Positions 39,337-50,200 of a DNA stretch of 64,000 nt are shown here, in pieces. This stretch comes from Phanerodontia chrysosporium (lineage: Eukaryota; Basidiomycota; Agaricomycetes; Polyporales; Phanerochaetaceae). The notes beneath the pieces are model-generated. The model made no database searches and was not told the DNA's origin. It was given only the letters and a program-made list of their open reading frames with translations. Positions within the stretch are counted from its first letter, which is position 1, and every line of letters begins with the position of its first letter. The stretch lies in contig MJGA01000034.1 of the NCBI GenBank assembly GCA_001910725.1, forward strand, positions 204,602-268,601, given 5' to 3'. A program made the position numbers and the translations under genes.

Positions 39337-40586
39337 ATGTCGAGCACTCCCGGTGGAGCGCCGCCCGGTCCGGCGCCCCCGACCCCGTTTCTGCTGCGCT
39401 CCTGCAAATGGCCCAGGCGATGACGCAGCTCACCAACACGGTCGACACTCTGGCCCAGGCCATCGGTAACAATCACACAACGGTCAACGCCACGGTCAAC
39501 GCGAACAAGGAGCTGCCCTTCGTCGAGAAGCCCGTCCCGTTCAAAGGGAAAGGTTCGGACACGGCCCGTCTCTTCCGCGCCGCCTATCGCATCTACGCCG
39601 ACGGACAGCCGGAGAAATTCGGCAAGCGCGACGTCAATGGTAACCTCCAGCGAGACCCCGACTCCGGCAAGATCTTGGTAGATGGTCAGAAGTGGATCGT
39701 CGGCGCTCTCTCCTTCATGCAGGACGAAGCGGCCGAATGGGCACGGCAGTACATCGAGCAAGCGGCAGACGGCACTCAGATATTCGACGGCTCTCGCGCT
39801 ACGTTCTGGGAGGCCTTCAAGAACCGGTTCGAGCCCATGGACGAGAAGGCCGAGGCTCTCAGCAAGCTGCAAGCTTGTACGCAGGGTAACCGTCGGTTCG
39901 CGGAGTTCTTTGCGGAGTTCCAAGCCCTCGCTGGCTGCACGAAGCTTACCCCGGAAGACCTGGCAGCCCGACTACGGACAAAGTTTAATAAGGACTACCT
40001 CGAGCGGATCTCGTACATGGTCAACCCCGCTACCGGCAAAGGCCCCGAGACATACGACGAGCTCAAGAACGCGGGTTTCGCCGTCGACCGGTCGAAGGAC
40101 AAGCTCTCGCAAGACCTCTTAGCACAGCAAGGCAAGACGTCCTCGACTCCAGCTAGCTCGTCAGCGCGCGCCTTCCGCGACCCGAACGCGATGGACATTG
40201 ACGCCGCGAACATCGACGAGCTGTTTAAGGGTCTCACCGGCACGGATCTCAAGCGCCAGTTCGACGCCGTCATGAAGGATCGCTGCAAGGTCTGCGGCTC
40301 GAAGTCCCACAAGTCCACGGACCCCGTTCACCGCGACTCGGTTTGCAACCACTGTGGCAAGAAGGGTCACTGGTCCCGCGTCTGTCACGCCCGCCTCGAG
40401 GGCAAGCCGAGAACCGCCCCCGCTACCGCCGCCGTCCGCGCCTCGTCTTCGGATACCTCGTCACAAGACTCCTCGTCTCCGGCCTCCTCGTCTTCTGGCA
40501 GCTCGTCTGACGACCAAGCCGCCGCGCTCGCCGCCCTCCGTGATCAGCTGGCTCTGATACAAAAGCAGCTCGGGGGTTTTGCTTAA
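39337..40586 (+). CDS. gag: E3 gag
   Basis: The clear gag frame is 39408-40586. The best start by analogy with E2 is the ATG at 39337 (MSSTPGGAPPGPAPP), but it lies in another frame, and the switch must occur around the C-run at 39376-39380; either a one-base indel happened or the ATG at 39408 is used. Core motifs: KPVPFKGKGSDTARLFRAAY, FMQDEAAEWARQYIEQ, FWEAFKNRFEP, RFAEFFAEFQALAG, then RDPNAMDIDA and a Cys/His cluster CKVCGSKSHKST followed by CNHCGKKGHWSRVC (CCHC). It ends TAA 40584-40586 immediately after a -1 slippery heptamer. It forms the particle that packages E3 RNA. Confidence 0.78.
40574..40580 (+). promoter_or_regulatory. -1 ribosomal frameshift heptamer at the gag stop of E3
   Basis: GGGTTTT is read in the gag frame as G GGT TTT, then GCT TAA. 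It fits X XXY YYZ. Slipping back one base enters the frame GGG TTT TGC TTA AGG, which runs into pol. A pseudoknot or hairpin downstream was not modelled. Confidence 0.6.
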
Positions 40587-43500
40587 GGGGCCGGAGTGAC
40601 GCCGCATTGTCGGTCCCCGTTTTATCAAGCCCGGATTCAACTCCGGCGCCTCCGCTAGAACCACAGGACATTTCGGACTCTATCCGCTCGTGTACAATAT
40701 CCGTATTAGATCCCTTCTCAATTCATTACCGTGTACCAGTAAAGCTCACCGGACTCAATAAAACTATTCGCATGCCTGCAATGATTGACTCCGGTGCGAC
40801 TTCGCTGTTCATCCACGAGGACTTCTGCAAGCAGCATAAGATTCTCACGGTACCACTCAAAAGGGAGATTACGCTATACAACATCGACGGAACCAAGAAC
40901 GAAGCAGGGTCTATCACGCGTCGCGCCAGACTCCAGCTGACTGTGGGCTCTTACACGTTTAAGGAGGAGTTTCTTGTCACGAACATCGGTCCGGAGGACG
41001 TCATCCTCGGACTTCCGTGGCTCAAGAAATGGAATCCGAACATCGACTGGGAAACGGGAGATGTCCAGTTTCAGCTCCGCGGCGGAGCTGAGGACACCCC
41101 GGTTTTTGGTATCCATCAGATTGACGCCAACCGCTCCGAACGCCGTGAATGGCTTCGAGCAGGCATTGTTGAGGACGCCAAGGACGAAGTCTGGATCCTC
41201 GCTGGCTACACTTACTCGCAAGCGATCGCTGTCGAAGCCAATCGCGAGAAGTACGCCAAGACGTTTGAGGAGCTGGTTCCCAAGGAGTACCACCGACATA
41301 AGAAAGTATTCTCCGAAGAAGAATCACACCACCTCCCGAAGCATCAACCCTGGGATCACGCGATAGATCTCGTTCCGGACGCCCCGGCCTCGATCAAGTC
41401 AAAGGTCTACCCCATGTCCCCAATCGAGAACGAGGAATTACAGCGGTTCATCGACGACGCACTCGCCAAGGGCTATATCGTCCCCAGCAAGTCTCTGATC
41501 GCCTCCCCTGTATTCTTCATCAAGAAGAAAGACGGCAAGCTCCGGTTCATTCAAGATTATCGCAAGCTCAACAACATCACTGTGAAGAATCGCTACCCCC
41601 TTCCGCTCGCCTCCGACATCATCGGGAAGCTCTAGGGCGCTAAGATCTTCACCAAGTTCGACGTCCGTTGGGGCTACAACAACGTCCGGATTAAGGAAGG
41701 TGACGAGTGGAAAGCCGCCTTCGTCACCAACCGCGGTCTCTTCGAACCCCGAGTTATGTACTTCGGTCTGTGCAACAGCCCTGCCACGTTCCAGGCCCTC
41801 ATGAATCACATCTTCGCTGACCTCATCGCCGAAAGCAAGGTCGCAGTCTACCTCGACGACATCCTCATCTGGTCGAACGATCTCGCTTCGCATCGGAAGA
41901 TTGTTCACGAGGTCCTGGCATGCCTCGCCAAGTATAATCTGTATCTTCGGCCCGAGAAGTGCGAGTTCGAGCGCTCAGAGATCGAGTATCTTGGGCTCCT
42001 CATCAGCGAAGGACAAGTTGGCATGGACCCCGGTAAGGTTAAGGCAGTAGCCGAGTGGCCGACCCCGAAGAACCTCAAAGACGTACGAGGCTTTGTTGGG
42101 TTCGCCAACTTCTATCGCCGTTTCATCAAAGACTTCTCAAAGATCTGCCGCCCGTTGCACGATCTGACAAAGAAGGATACTCCGTTTAATTGGGGTCCCG
42201 CACAGGCAGAAGCCTTCGAGACGCTCAAGCGCGCTTTCACGACTCAGCCTGTGCTCGCCATGTGGAGCATTGATCGGCCAACTCGCGTCGAGACCGATGC
42301 TTCTGGCTACGCCACCGGAGGAGTCATAGCCCAACACAACCCTGAAGATGGTCTCTGGCATCCAATCGCGTATCGCTCGCAAACCATGAGCCCCGCCGAG
42401 CGGAACTACGAGATCTGGGACCGTGAGATGCTTGCAATCATCGAAGCTCTCAAGGACTGGCGCCAGTTCCTCGAAGGTCTCCCGGAGCCTTTCGAGATCT
42501 GGACCGATCATCAGAATCTCCAGTACTGGAAGACTGCGCAGAATCTCACGCGACGACAAGCCCGATGGGCCTCCTACCTCGCCGAGTATGACTTCCGCAT
42601 CATCCACCGCCCTGGCAAAACCCATCTCCTCGCTGATCCGCTCTCCCGGCCCTCCTCGCTGCATGTCTCCGATGAAGAAGACAATCGCTCGCAGGTAGTA
42701 TTGAAGCCAGAGCTGTTTAAGATAGCCGCCACGGCGGCCTTCGCAAACCCCTCCCCCCTCGAGAAGCGCATTCGCGACTGTTCCGAAAAAGAAAAGGAAG
42801 TCGCAGACGCCCTGCAGACTCTCCGGACCAAGGGGCTCCGCAAGCTGCGCAACGGCGTTCTCGAATGGGAAGAGGATAACGGCCTTCTGTACTACCATGG
42901 GAAAGTCTATGTTCCGAACAGTGCCGCGCTGCGCAACGACGTTATCAAGTCTTGCCACGACGCGCCGACCGCCGGACACCCTGGGAAACACACCACCCTC
43001 AAATTGGTCTCTCGGTATTATTGGTGGCCGCGCATCTCCGCCGACGTCAGCCGCTACGTGCTCGGCTGCGATCAGTGTCAACGGTACAAGTCAGCCCCGC
43101 ATCCGAAAGCCACCCTACAGCCCCACGATGTCCCTTCAGGGCCTTGGGAACACGTCGGCGTGAATCTCATCACGCAACTCCCACGCGACGCCAAGACCAA
43201 GAAGGACTCGATCGCGGTCTACGTGGACCACTATTCGGATCAGTGCCACCTTGTGCCTGTCGACTCGACGATCACCGCTGCCGGCATGGGCAACGTCCAC
43301 TACACAGACATCTTCCGCCTCCACGGCCTCCCGCGCAAGATCTTCTCCGATCGTGGACCCCAGTTTGCAGCCCAGTACATGCGAGCGCTGTACAAACGCC
43401 TTGGCATCGCTACCGGTCTCACCACGGCGTATCACCCCGAAGGCAACGGCAAGGTCGAGCGCAAGAACCAGGAAGTCGAGAAATTCCTGCGTCTCTTTGT

Positions 43501-44338
43501 CTCCCAGCGCCAAGATGACTGGGTCGATTGGCTCCCGATGGCCGAGTTCACCCTGAACTCACACGTGTCTAGTGCTACCGAGCGCACCCCCTTCGAGATA
43601 GTTTACGGCTACACACCGGACTTCACGATCCCGGCCGGCAAACACATCAAGGTTCCCGCTCTCGATGAGCGCCTAGACCGCATGGCTCACGTTCGCAAAG
43701 AGGCCGAAGCTGCCCTGCGCCTAACCAAAGCCCGCATGAAAGAAGAATACGAGGCCGCGAAGAAACGCGCCCACTCCTTCAAAGTCGGCGATCAGGTTTG
43801 GCTCAGCACAAAGGACCTCAGCATCGATCAGCCTTCGCCCAAACTCGGCCCTCGCCAGCTGGGCCCGTTTAAGGTTCTGGAAAAGATCGGTGATCTGGAC
43901 TATCGGCTCGAGCTCCCGAGCTGGCTGAAAATCCACTCGGTTTTCCATGTCAACCGCCTCAGCCCATGGCACGATCAGGGCGTCGAGAAGCCCCTGCCTC
44001 CCAAACCTGTCAAGGTTGCCGGCGAAGAAGAATACGTCGTCGAGAAGATCCTCGACAGCCGCATATACCGCCGCCAACTACAGTATAAGGTCCGCTGGAA
44101 AGGCTACGGCCAAGCCGGCGACACGTGGGAGAAAGCAGACAACCTCAAGCACGCCAAGGCCCTGGTCAACAAATTCCATCGCGAAAATCCGGAAGCGCCC
44201 CGCAAGCTCGCTGCCACCGCCTTCGAAGCCCTTGCCGCCTCTTTTCGCCCGTTCGTCACCGAAGTCGACGTCTCTCTCCTTTCTGCCTCCGATTGCGCTA
44301 AGGCCGATCTCGATTGGGAGGAGGGGCGCCACATCTAA
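40574..44338 (+). pseudogene. pol: E3 pol: protease, RT, RNase H, integrase, chromodomain (one stop, one active-site change)
   Basis: A single frame is entered by -1 shift, about 1,250 codons, broken only by TAG 41633-41635 (CAG-to-TAG likely). Protease: PAMIDSGATSLFIHED (DSG at 40787). RT: KSLIASPVFFIKKKDGKLRF, VAVYLDDILIWSND (YLDD at 41848-41859). RNase H: VETDASGYATGGVIAQH, TDHQNLQYWKTAQNLTRRQ. Integrase: zinc region HDAPTAGHPGKHTTLK to CDQCQ, then VGVNLITQLP with Asn (codon 43163-43165) where an Asp is expected, KIFSDRGPQF and NGKVERKNQE. Chromodomain: YVVEKILDSRIYRRQLQYKV (about 44035-44095), RWKGYGQAGDTWE. The first D of the DDE triad is lost, so integrase should be inactive. Confidence 0.85.
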
Positions 44339-44363
44339 CGACCTCGCGAGGACGCTCGGTTTT

Positions 44364-44376
44364 AGGAGGGGGGTAA
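44364..44376 (+). other. Polypurine tract of E3
   Basis: AGGAGGGGGGTAA lies immediately upstream of the 3' LTR, the normal site for plus-strand DNA priming. Confidence 0.75.
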
Positions 44377-45072
44377 TGTCACGGATGTGACGGTGCTGCC
44401 CTATTTTTCGCCGGTTTTTGGCTATTTTCCTCAATTAATCCAACGGGCGAGCAGCCCTCGTGCCGTCTGGAGTCCTAGCCGCCCACACTCAGCGCCTGGC
44501 CACTCAGCGCCAGCGCCCTGATGGCGCATCACCCCTAGACGACAGCGCATCCCACTGCGCGCTCAGACACCGCCCAGATCACCAGTCTGCCTTGCAACCG
44601 GTTCCCCGGATCGCCGAGGAGGCACTGTCATCCCGGATGACTCCCCTCGCCGAGACACGCCGAGCTGATCAGCCTGATGACACAGCCTCGGCCCGACGCA
44701 GCCTCGTGACACTGCCAGCTGACACAGCCTCGTGACATAGCCCCCGCACAGCCTCGCCGCGCAGTCCGCATCGCAGCCTCGCTGGCTATGCCAAGCACTG
44801 CCCATCAGCTTAGGTAATCGTACAGCCTGCCCTAGAGTACCGTAGTATATAAGGGTAGCTCCCCTCGCTCCTGTCCGTCATCTCGACCTCTTGGTCAATA
44901 CGGACAGGTAAGCCCGCCACTTGTATTGTAGCATAAAAACACTAATAGAACTTGGTCAATACGGACAGCTGAAGAAGTTGTACGTCGCTGCGTGACTCGC
45001 TCCGCCGCGCCTCGTCGGTCGTCCTCCCCATCTGCCCTCCCTCGTGCGGCGTTGAGCCCTTGCTCCGCAACA
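44377..45072 (+). repeat. 3' LTR of E3
   Basis: This has the same length as the 5' LTR (696 bp) and is nearly identical. It contains the intron-like insert at 44908-44968 and is followed by ATCTT. Confidence 0.9.
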
Positions 45073-45077
45073 ATCTT

Positions 45078-46047
45078 CACTTTTACTTTATTTTCAGGCA
45101 TCCACCTATTTTAGACTTATTTACATGATACAAAATGTATCTGGCATTGAATAACCTTGTCTGTGAAGTATGTATATGTATTAGAGCCATATTAGACCTT
45201 GTATAGTGGTCGCCAAAAATAATGCAACAAGATTAGGCACTGACTGGCTTTTAACATGCATTAGCCTGCATATATTCATTACATAAACTTATATAGCCAA
45301 TTAAATCCATATAGCATTCATGTATACAATTAAGCATGCCTAAATATTCTTATGATTATTGAAAGGCTCACTGTGACAAAAACTGTCTCACAAGATAAGT
45401 GACCAATGAAAGCCCCCAAAGTCATCAGTGATGTGCACCACCCATTCTGTTTGGTGCGTGTCATCATTCCTTCACCACATCCTTCTCTCTTCACAAAACA
45501 TTCACAAATATTCCCACATATATGATGGTCCTCACCTCTACCAAATGTGCTCACATATAGGACTTTCTTGTTGCTGTACCTACACAAATTAAAATTGCCA
45601 ACAACCTTGGTGTACACTGCTCACAAATCTCCCACGTCATCCCCAAGCTTCATGAAGACAACAACAACTACAATGTCATCAAGGAGCCAGGTCAGTCATG
45701 TATTTTCAATGACTGTGATCTACACTGTGCGAGCTGTGCAATCACAGGTGGTGAGTGCACAGGCACTACTGAAGTTTGACACACTCTATTCCCCCATGTT
45801 TCAGTCTAAACTGTCCAACTTGAACTCTCAAGTATTGATCTGAAGGAACGCTGATAAGTGCCAAAAGTGTTTGGCACTGGGTCATGCAGAATGTTGGAAG
45901 AGTAAGTTACAGCCCACAGTGGTTTACTCGCGATACTAGGCATATTTGCACCCTAGCAGTAGCTACAAATAGGTGCGAAGGCTAATAATTAGCAACACCC
46001 AGTAGCAAATATATGCATACAAGGTATACATAAGGGACAGCAAATGA
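45078..46047. other. Unassigned stretch with a zinc-knuckle-like scrap
   Basis: There is no intact gene. Around 45852-45905 one frame reads CQKCLALGHAECWKSK, a C-x2-C-x4-H-x2-C cluster of the kind found in transposon and gag proteins, without a supporting ORF. A 98-codon plus-strand frame (45547-45843) is not recognised. Confidence 0.35.
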
Positions 46048-46355
46048 TGTCATCAATCTGTATTTGTATCAAGTCTCTCAGAATGCCTCAGAATCCTTTA
46101 GAATCTTGTGGAACGTTCTGGAAACAGGCCATTCCTTCACCTCCAGCAGTCAGAACAGAGCAGAACCTTGTGGAAATGCGAAGAATATTCCAGATACCTT
46201 GGTATATGCTTGGCTTAGCAGCAGGAACTGGCCAGAATATGCCAAAAACAGGCGGAAGCAGACAGAATAACCTAGTTTATTTCAGTCCCTTTCCAACGAC
46301 AGATATGTACTTCCTTTCTTAACTTCTTTATTTCCACTCTCTTTAATTTCAAATA

Positions 46356-46396
<41 letters not shown>

Positions 46397-46875
46397 CCAC
46401 GAGTAGCACCCCAAATGACAAGCAACTTTGGAGTCACAGTCAGGTCATTGCTTCACCCGCGGTAGCGTAGCTTAAGCATTTGGCTTAACTACAAACTAGG
46501 CTCTATTAGTTCACTACAACGTTAGTGAAAGGTGGCAAAGCTTACTGAGCAAATGGCTCAGTATGGTACATTTCAGTTGTCAATTGTTGCCACTTATGTT
46601 TATAGTTACTTAGGTTTACTTGATCTTTATCCGTGACGTAAAGTCAAGCAACAACAGTTTGACGTGGTCAAAGTCTTCACTATACTGAAGTAAAGCACCT
46701 GCTTACGTGTGAGCAGACTATCTACGGGACATTAGACTCAGCGTAGCCGTAGCTTAGGTCTAGTGACCAAAACCCTAGCTGTATCTACCCCACGTTCATT
46801 GCTCCTACCCCTGCATACATTCACACAACAATCACACATCCCCAACATGAACCACTGGGAATTCTCGACCTAACA
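46048..46875 (+). repeat. LTR-like segment related to LTR1
   Basis: It starts TGTCATCAATCTGTATTTG, resembling the starts of LTR1 and the E4 LTR. It has GAACGTTCTGGAA (46111-46123), a (TA)18 tract, and downstream a series of hairpins such as TACTGAGCAAATGGCTCAGTA, as in R/U5 of LTR1. It ends near CCTAACA followed by TCTGG, the same TCTGG that follows the E1 5' LTR. No target duplication was found, so it is a solo LTR or a stranded 5' LTR. Confidence 0.45.
46359..46394. repeat. (TA)n microsatellite
   Basis: Eighteen uninterrupted TA units within the LTR-like segment. Confidence 0.95.
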
Positions 46876-47043
46876 TCTGGTTTAGGCAACTCAGCAAATG
46901 ATTGTTCCTCCTGACTAAACAACAGACCAACTATCCCTGGCAGCAACAACGCATTCATTATACTAAACCTCTTCTTTGTTCTATTTACATGATGAAGTGG
47001 TGAATATGGGAGAAAACACATTGCAGAATGGAGATGGAGAAGT

Positions 47044-47640
47044 GGAAGACAGTTATCTTTTCTAATAAGTCCAAGTGCAATTTTTTTGGCTCAGATGAAA
47101 AGTAATACTGTCGGAGGAGAGTAGGAGAGGGATTTCTACCACAGAATCTTAAAAAGGTGATGAAATACGGCAGAGGAAGTATAATGGTATGGGGATGTAT
47201 AAGCTGGAAGGGTGTTGGAAGGCTGCATTGAGTGGATGGGAATATAACAGCAGCCTCATATTGCAAAATTCTCGAAGAGTCCTACTATGCCTCTCTAGAA
47301 GACCTTGGTTATCCACACAAAGTAGTTATATTCTAGTAGGACAATGACCCAAAATACACTGCAAAGCGCATAAGATAATGGTTTGAAGACAATAACATTG
47401 AATTGCTCCCCTGGCCACCCTTTTCCCCTGACATGAACATCATAGAGCATGTCTGGTGGCTTCTAGAAATCCTCGTCAACCATCGCAACTTCTGTCCATG
47501 CAACCTAAATGAGTTGTGGTGTGCATTGCAGGAGAAGTGGGAAGCACTGTATATACAATTTATTTGCAGGCTGTACAGGTCTATTTCACATCATTTGCAG
47601 ACCCTTAGGGATGTGAAGGGCCAGTACACTAAGTACTAAT
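47044..47640 (+). pseudogene. Tc1/mariner-type transposase fragment
   Basis: This is the catalytic part of a Tc1/mariner DDE transposase in a single frame with stops. Visible: FSNKSKCNFFGSD (position of the first catalytic Asp, now Asn), MKYGRGSIMVWGCISWKGVG, the second Asp in DNDPKYTAKRIR, and LPWPPFSPDMNIIEHVWWLL, with the Glu of the DD34E-like motif. It ends at a natural stop, 47638-47640. Internal stops are TAA, TGA and TAG, with several attributable to C-to-T or G-to-A. The N-terminal DNA-binding region and the inverted repeats are not recognised. Confidence 0.8.
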
Positions 47641-48928
47641 TTTTTGGACATTTTATCTTCACTTTATGCTGTGTTCTTGAGAACTTTTGTCGAAGTTGTC
47701 ATGTCTTATCCCAATTAGACAGAAGGGGTTCAGAGGTGGCAGTGCAGCTATTCCATGCATTTCAGACTCATTTCTTGAAACTAAATCAATTATCCTTTGT
47801 AAATAGATTTATATGTGTATCTGTAGTCTATATACAAAAAATGAAAGCCATGTGAACTATATTGAGTGTGCAGTGCAGAAAACAGCACTGCCAAAACCCT
47901 GGCGCTAGTGCTGTTGCATTATTTTCTGGCGGCCACTGTATAAAAACAAAGACTTAGTTACTTCTGAAAGAGAATATATGATACTATAAACTTTAATCCT
48001 CAAGATAAAGCCTTATAAAACCAGTGCATTATTTCTATACTATACAGGCATCTAGCACATGGTCCAGTTGGAAGGATGAGTCAATACATGTTATACTTAC
48101 TGTTCAGTTGGTATTTTGAGTTATAGTCAGTGTAGCATCATAAAGCGCTCTGACCAGATATGTAAACCTTGTGAATTCACCCAAAAATGCATTTATAGTC
48201 TATTGCATGTCCATACATCCACTGCACTCTAACACCCCTTATGAAATATGATATCATGTACAAGTAATATAATTATCTATTAAAAGCTTCTTTGATGGAA
48301 GATATAGCTAGCTCACCCTTGCAAGGCTATGTATATTCCCAGGTATAATATAGCGCGCATGGATGGATGGCTGCTATTATGAACAATTATATCCTGAAAG
48401 GGCCCCTCCTTGGTGAGGCTATACAAATATATTTATTGAAAACTGCGAAATAAATAGATTAAGCTTCATCCACAGTCTTTATTCTGCTGGAATTGCCAGA
48501 TTCAGTGCTATAGTATGGCAGCCATATATATATACTATGCAGATACCAGCCATTCTCTGTATATATAGCTCTAGGCCTATATATACAAAGAATAGAATAA
48601 ATATCCAATTTCACAAGATATCAAGCATTACAGAGTCTTTGCTGCCATAGAAGTTTGCTTTACAGTTTATACAAAGTTTGGCACTATATCAGACATTTTT
48701 TTCCATATATGTACACCATCCAGAAGCCACTGGTAGAATTGAGGATGCTACTTGATTTATTTCGATTTTGGAAGTAGAAATCGAGCCATCGCGCTGTGTT
48801 GCTTTGCTGGGCAGGCATGATCAAACTGTATTCCAATGGAATACACAGCCAAAGATTATGTGCGTGTTTTATCGGGATTAATAGTGCACCCCTGAGTCGA
48901 CTAAGGCACAGATACTTCAGAAAGGACC
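47641..48928. other. AT-rich filler without recognised gene
   Basis: There is no coding sequence I can support. Contains short palindromes, for example GTATATATAG and CTATATATAC 8 nt apart near 48560-48590. Confidence 0.5.
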
Positions 48929-49072
48929 TGTTGCAGAGTGAAGGCTTAACGCTGCACGAGGAATGGCAAATGGGGAGATTGATGATGAGGTGCAGCAGAG
49001 CAGATCACGTAGCGACAAACAAACTTCTTCAGCTGTCTGGATTGACCAAGATACTAGTAATGTTGTTACTAT
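48929..49072 (-). repeat. Truncated LTR of the E3 family (3' end only)
   Basis: In reverse orientation, from TGTTGCAGAG (LTR end) through the CTGAAGAAG and CTTGGTCAAT blocks into the intron-like insert, where it stops near 49072, directly abutting the E4 protease sequence. It is diverged by many transitions. Confidence 0.7.
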
Positions 49073-50185
49073 TGCCATCATGAATACGAGTTTGCAATTG
49101 GATATTTGTACATCATAAGATCTGGCTGAATTGCCTGGCCTGCCCGATGGACATTACTCAGCGAATCACCATGGGCAATGCAAACAGAGGCGAAGGTACT
49201 TTAGCTGGATTTGTACAGCATGTACCGTGGCGCTGTACCTACCTATGCTAATATGTACATTGGCCGTAAGGCTCCCTTTAATTTATTATTGGGAAGACCT
49301 TGGTAGTGAGAAAATTTGGTCTCAATAGACGAAAGGCTGAACGGAACATATTTGCATTTTAAGAACAAAGCATTGAGGATCAACTATGAAATTTTAGTCA
49401 TCTCCGATGACATTGATCCTGACATTGCAGAATATATTTCGTGATCTACAGCACAAGTGTGAGCCCATAAACAAGGGCAGTACTATGGAACTCCAGAGCA
49501 CCCCACAAATTACGCCACTGCAAGCCTGCTATCAGTATATGTCGTAATCGAGGCTAAGATCCAAGGAAGAGGACTTACTCGTCAATATGCCAATGCAAAC
49601 ATTGAAGAACTCCCTAAAGAAATAAAGAATAGTGATGCCACAATCATCACGAAGGATGACTGCAACACCACACGAAGTCAGCAAGGCAGAACTGACACTG
49701 AACGCGAGGAGAAACATACCCAAAAGGCAGAGGCTCCACAGAAGGAGTTTTCTAAGGGCGAAGGAAGTTCAGAAGTGCATGACAGAGATACCGAGGTCGA
49801 AGAAGTGTACTATCTGGCGAATGAAGAAGATGAGCACGAGAAAGAAGAAGCCAAAGAAGAAATTGAGGAATCACTTATCATGCCAGGAGGTTTGATCCTC
49901 CTCAATGAAGACGTGCACTTCCCGGAAGACAGAGGACCGTTGGAAAGGCTGCTCATGCGTGCTGGTCAATTCTGCGGTCACGTGATGTCCAAACTGTGGG
50001 ACAACTTACCCATGGACAGGGGGCAGCCTGATTCGACTCCCAACGAGGTGCCCGAGGCTTCCAGCATGGCCTTGGACTCGAGCCTGCCATCTAACAATGA
50101 AGAAGCTGACTGCAAAGACCCATCAGCAAGCCAGAACAGCGACGAAGAATGTCACTTACCCAAGGAGCTAACAAATCTCATTTAG
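49073..50185 (+). pseudogene. E4 protease and acidic tail
   Basis: The sequence collinear with the E1 protease (9996-11237): an active-site region near 49070-49110 reading NTSLQLDI where D-T-G-S is expected, then MDITQRITMGNANRGEGTLA, KAPFNLLLGRPW, and VSIDERLNGTYLHFKNKALR near 49320-49385. Stops occur at several places, including 49442. Downstream, 49540-50185 is an acidic, Glu-rich frame (EEAKEEIEESLIMPGGLILL) like the tail of the E1 protease ORF, ending at TAG 50183-50185. Confidence 0.65.
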
Positions 50186-50200
50186 CAATACGATTGCACC

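Larger units (their letters stand above)
37376..45072 (+). mobile_element. E3: young chromodomain Ty3/gypsy retrotransposon
   Basis: E3 is 7.70 kb with 696-bp LTRs (37376-38071 and 44377-45072) and target duplication ATCTT (37371-37375 and 45073-45077). By eye the LTRs differ at about one site (CCACATCG versus CCGCATCG), so it is very recent. The order is ORF1, gag, then pol in the -1 frame with protease, RT, RNase H, integrase and chromodomain. Defects are few: a TAG in the RT, an Asn at the first integrase catalytic position, and uncertain continuity at the gag N-terminus. It is GC-rich relative to its surroundings. Confidence 0.9.

Noticed and set aside
45330..45617. 95-codon minus-strand frame near E3
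   Set aside because: Low complexity and no recognised domain.
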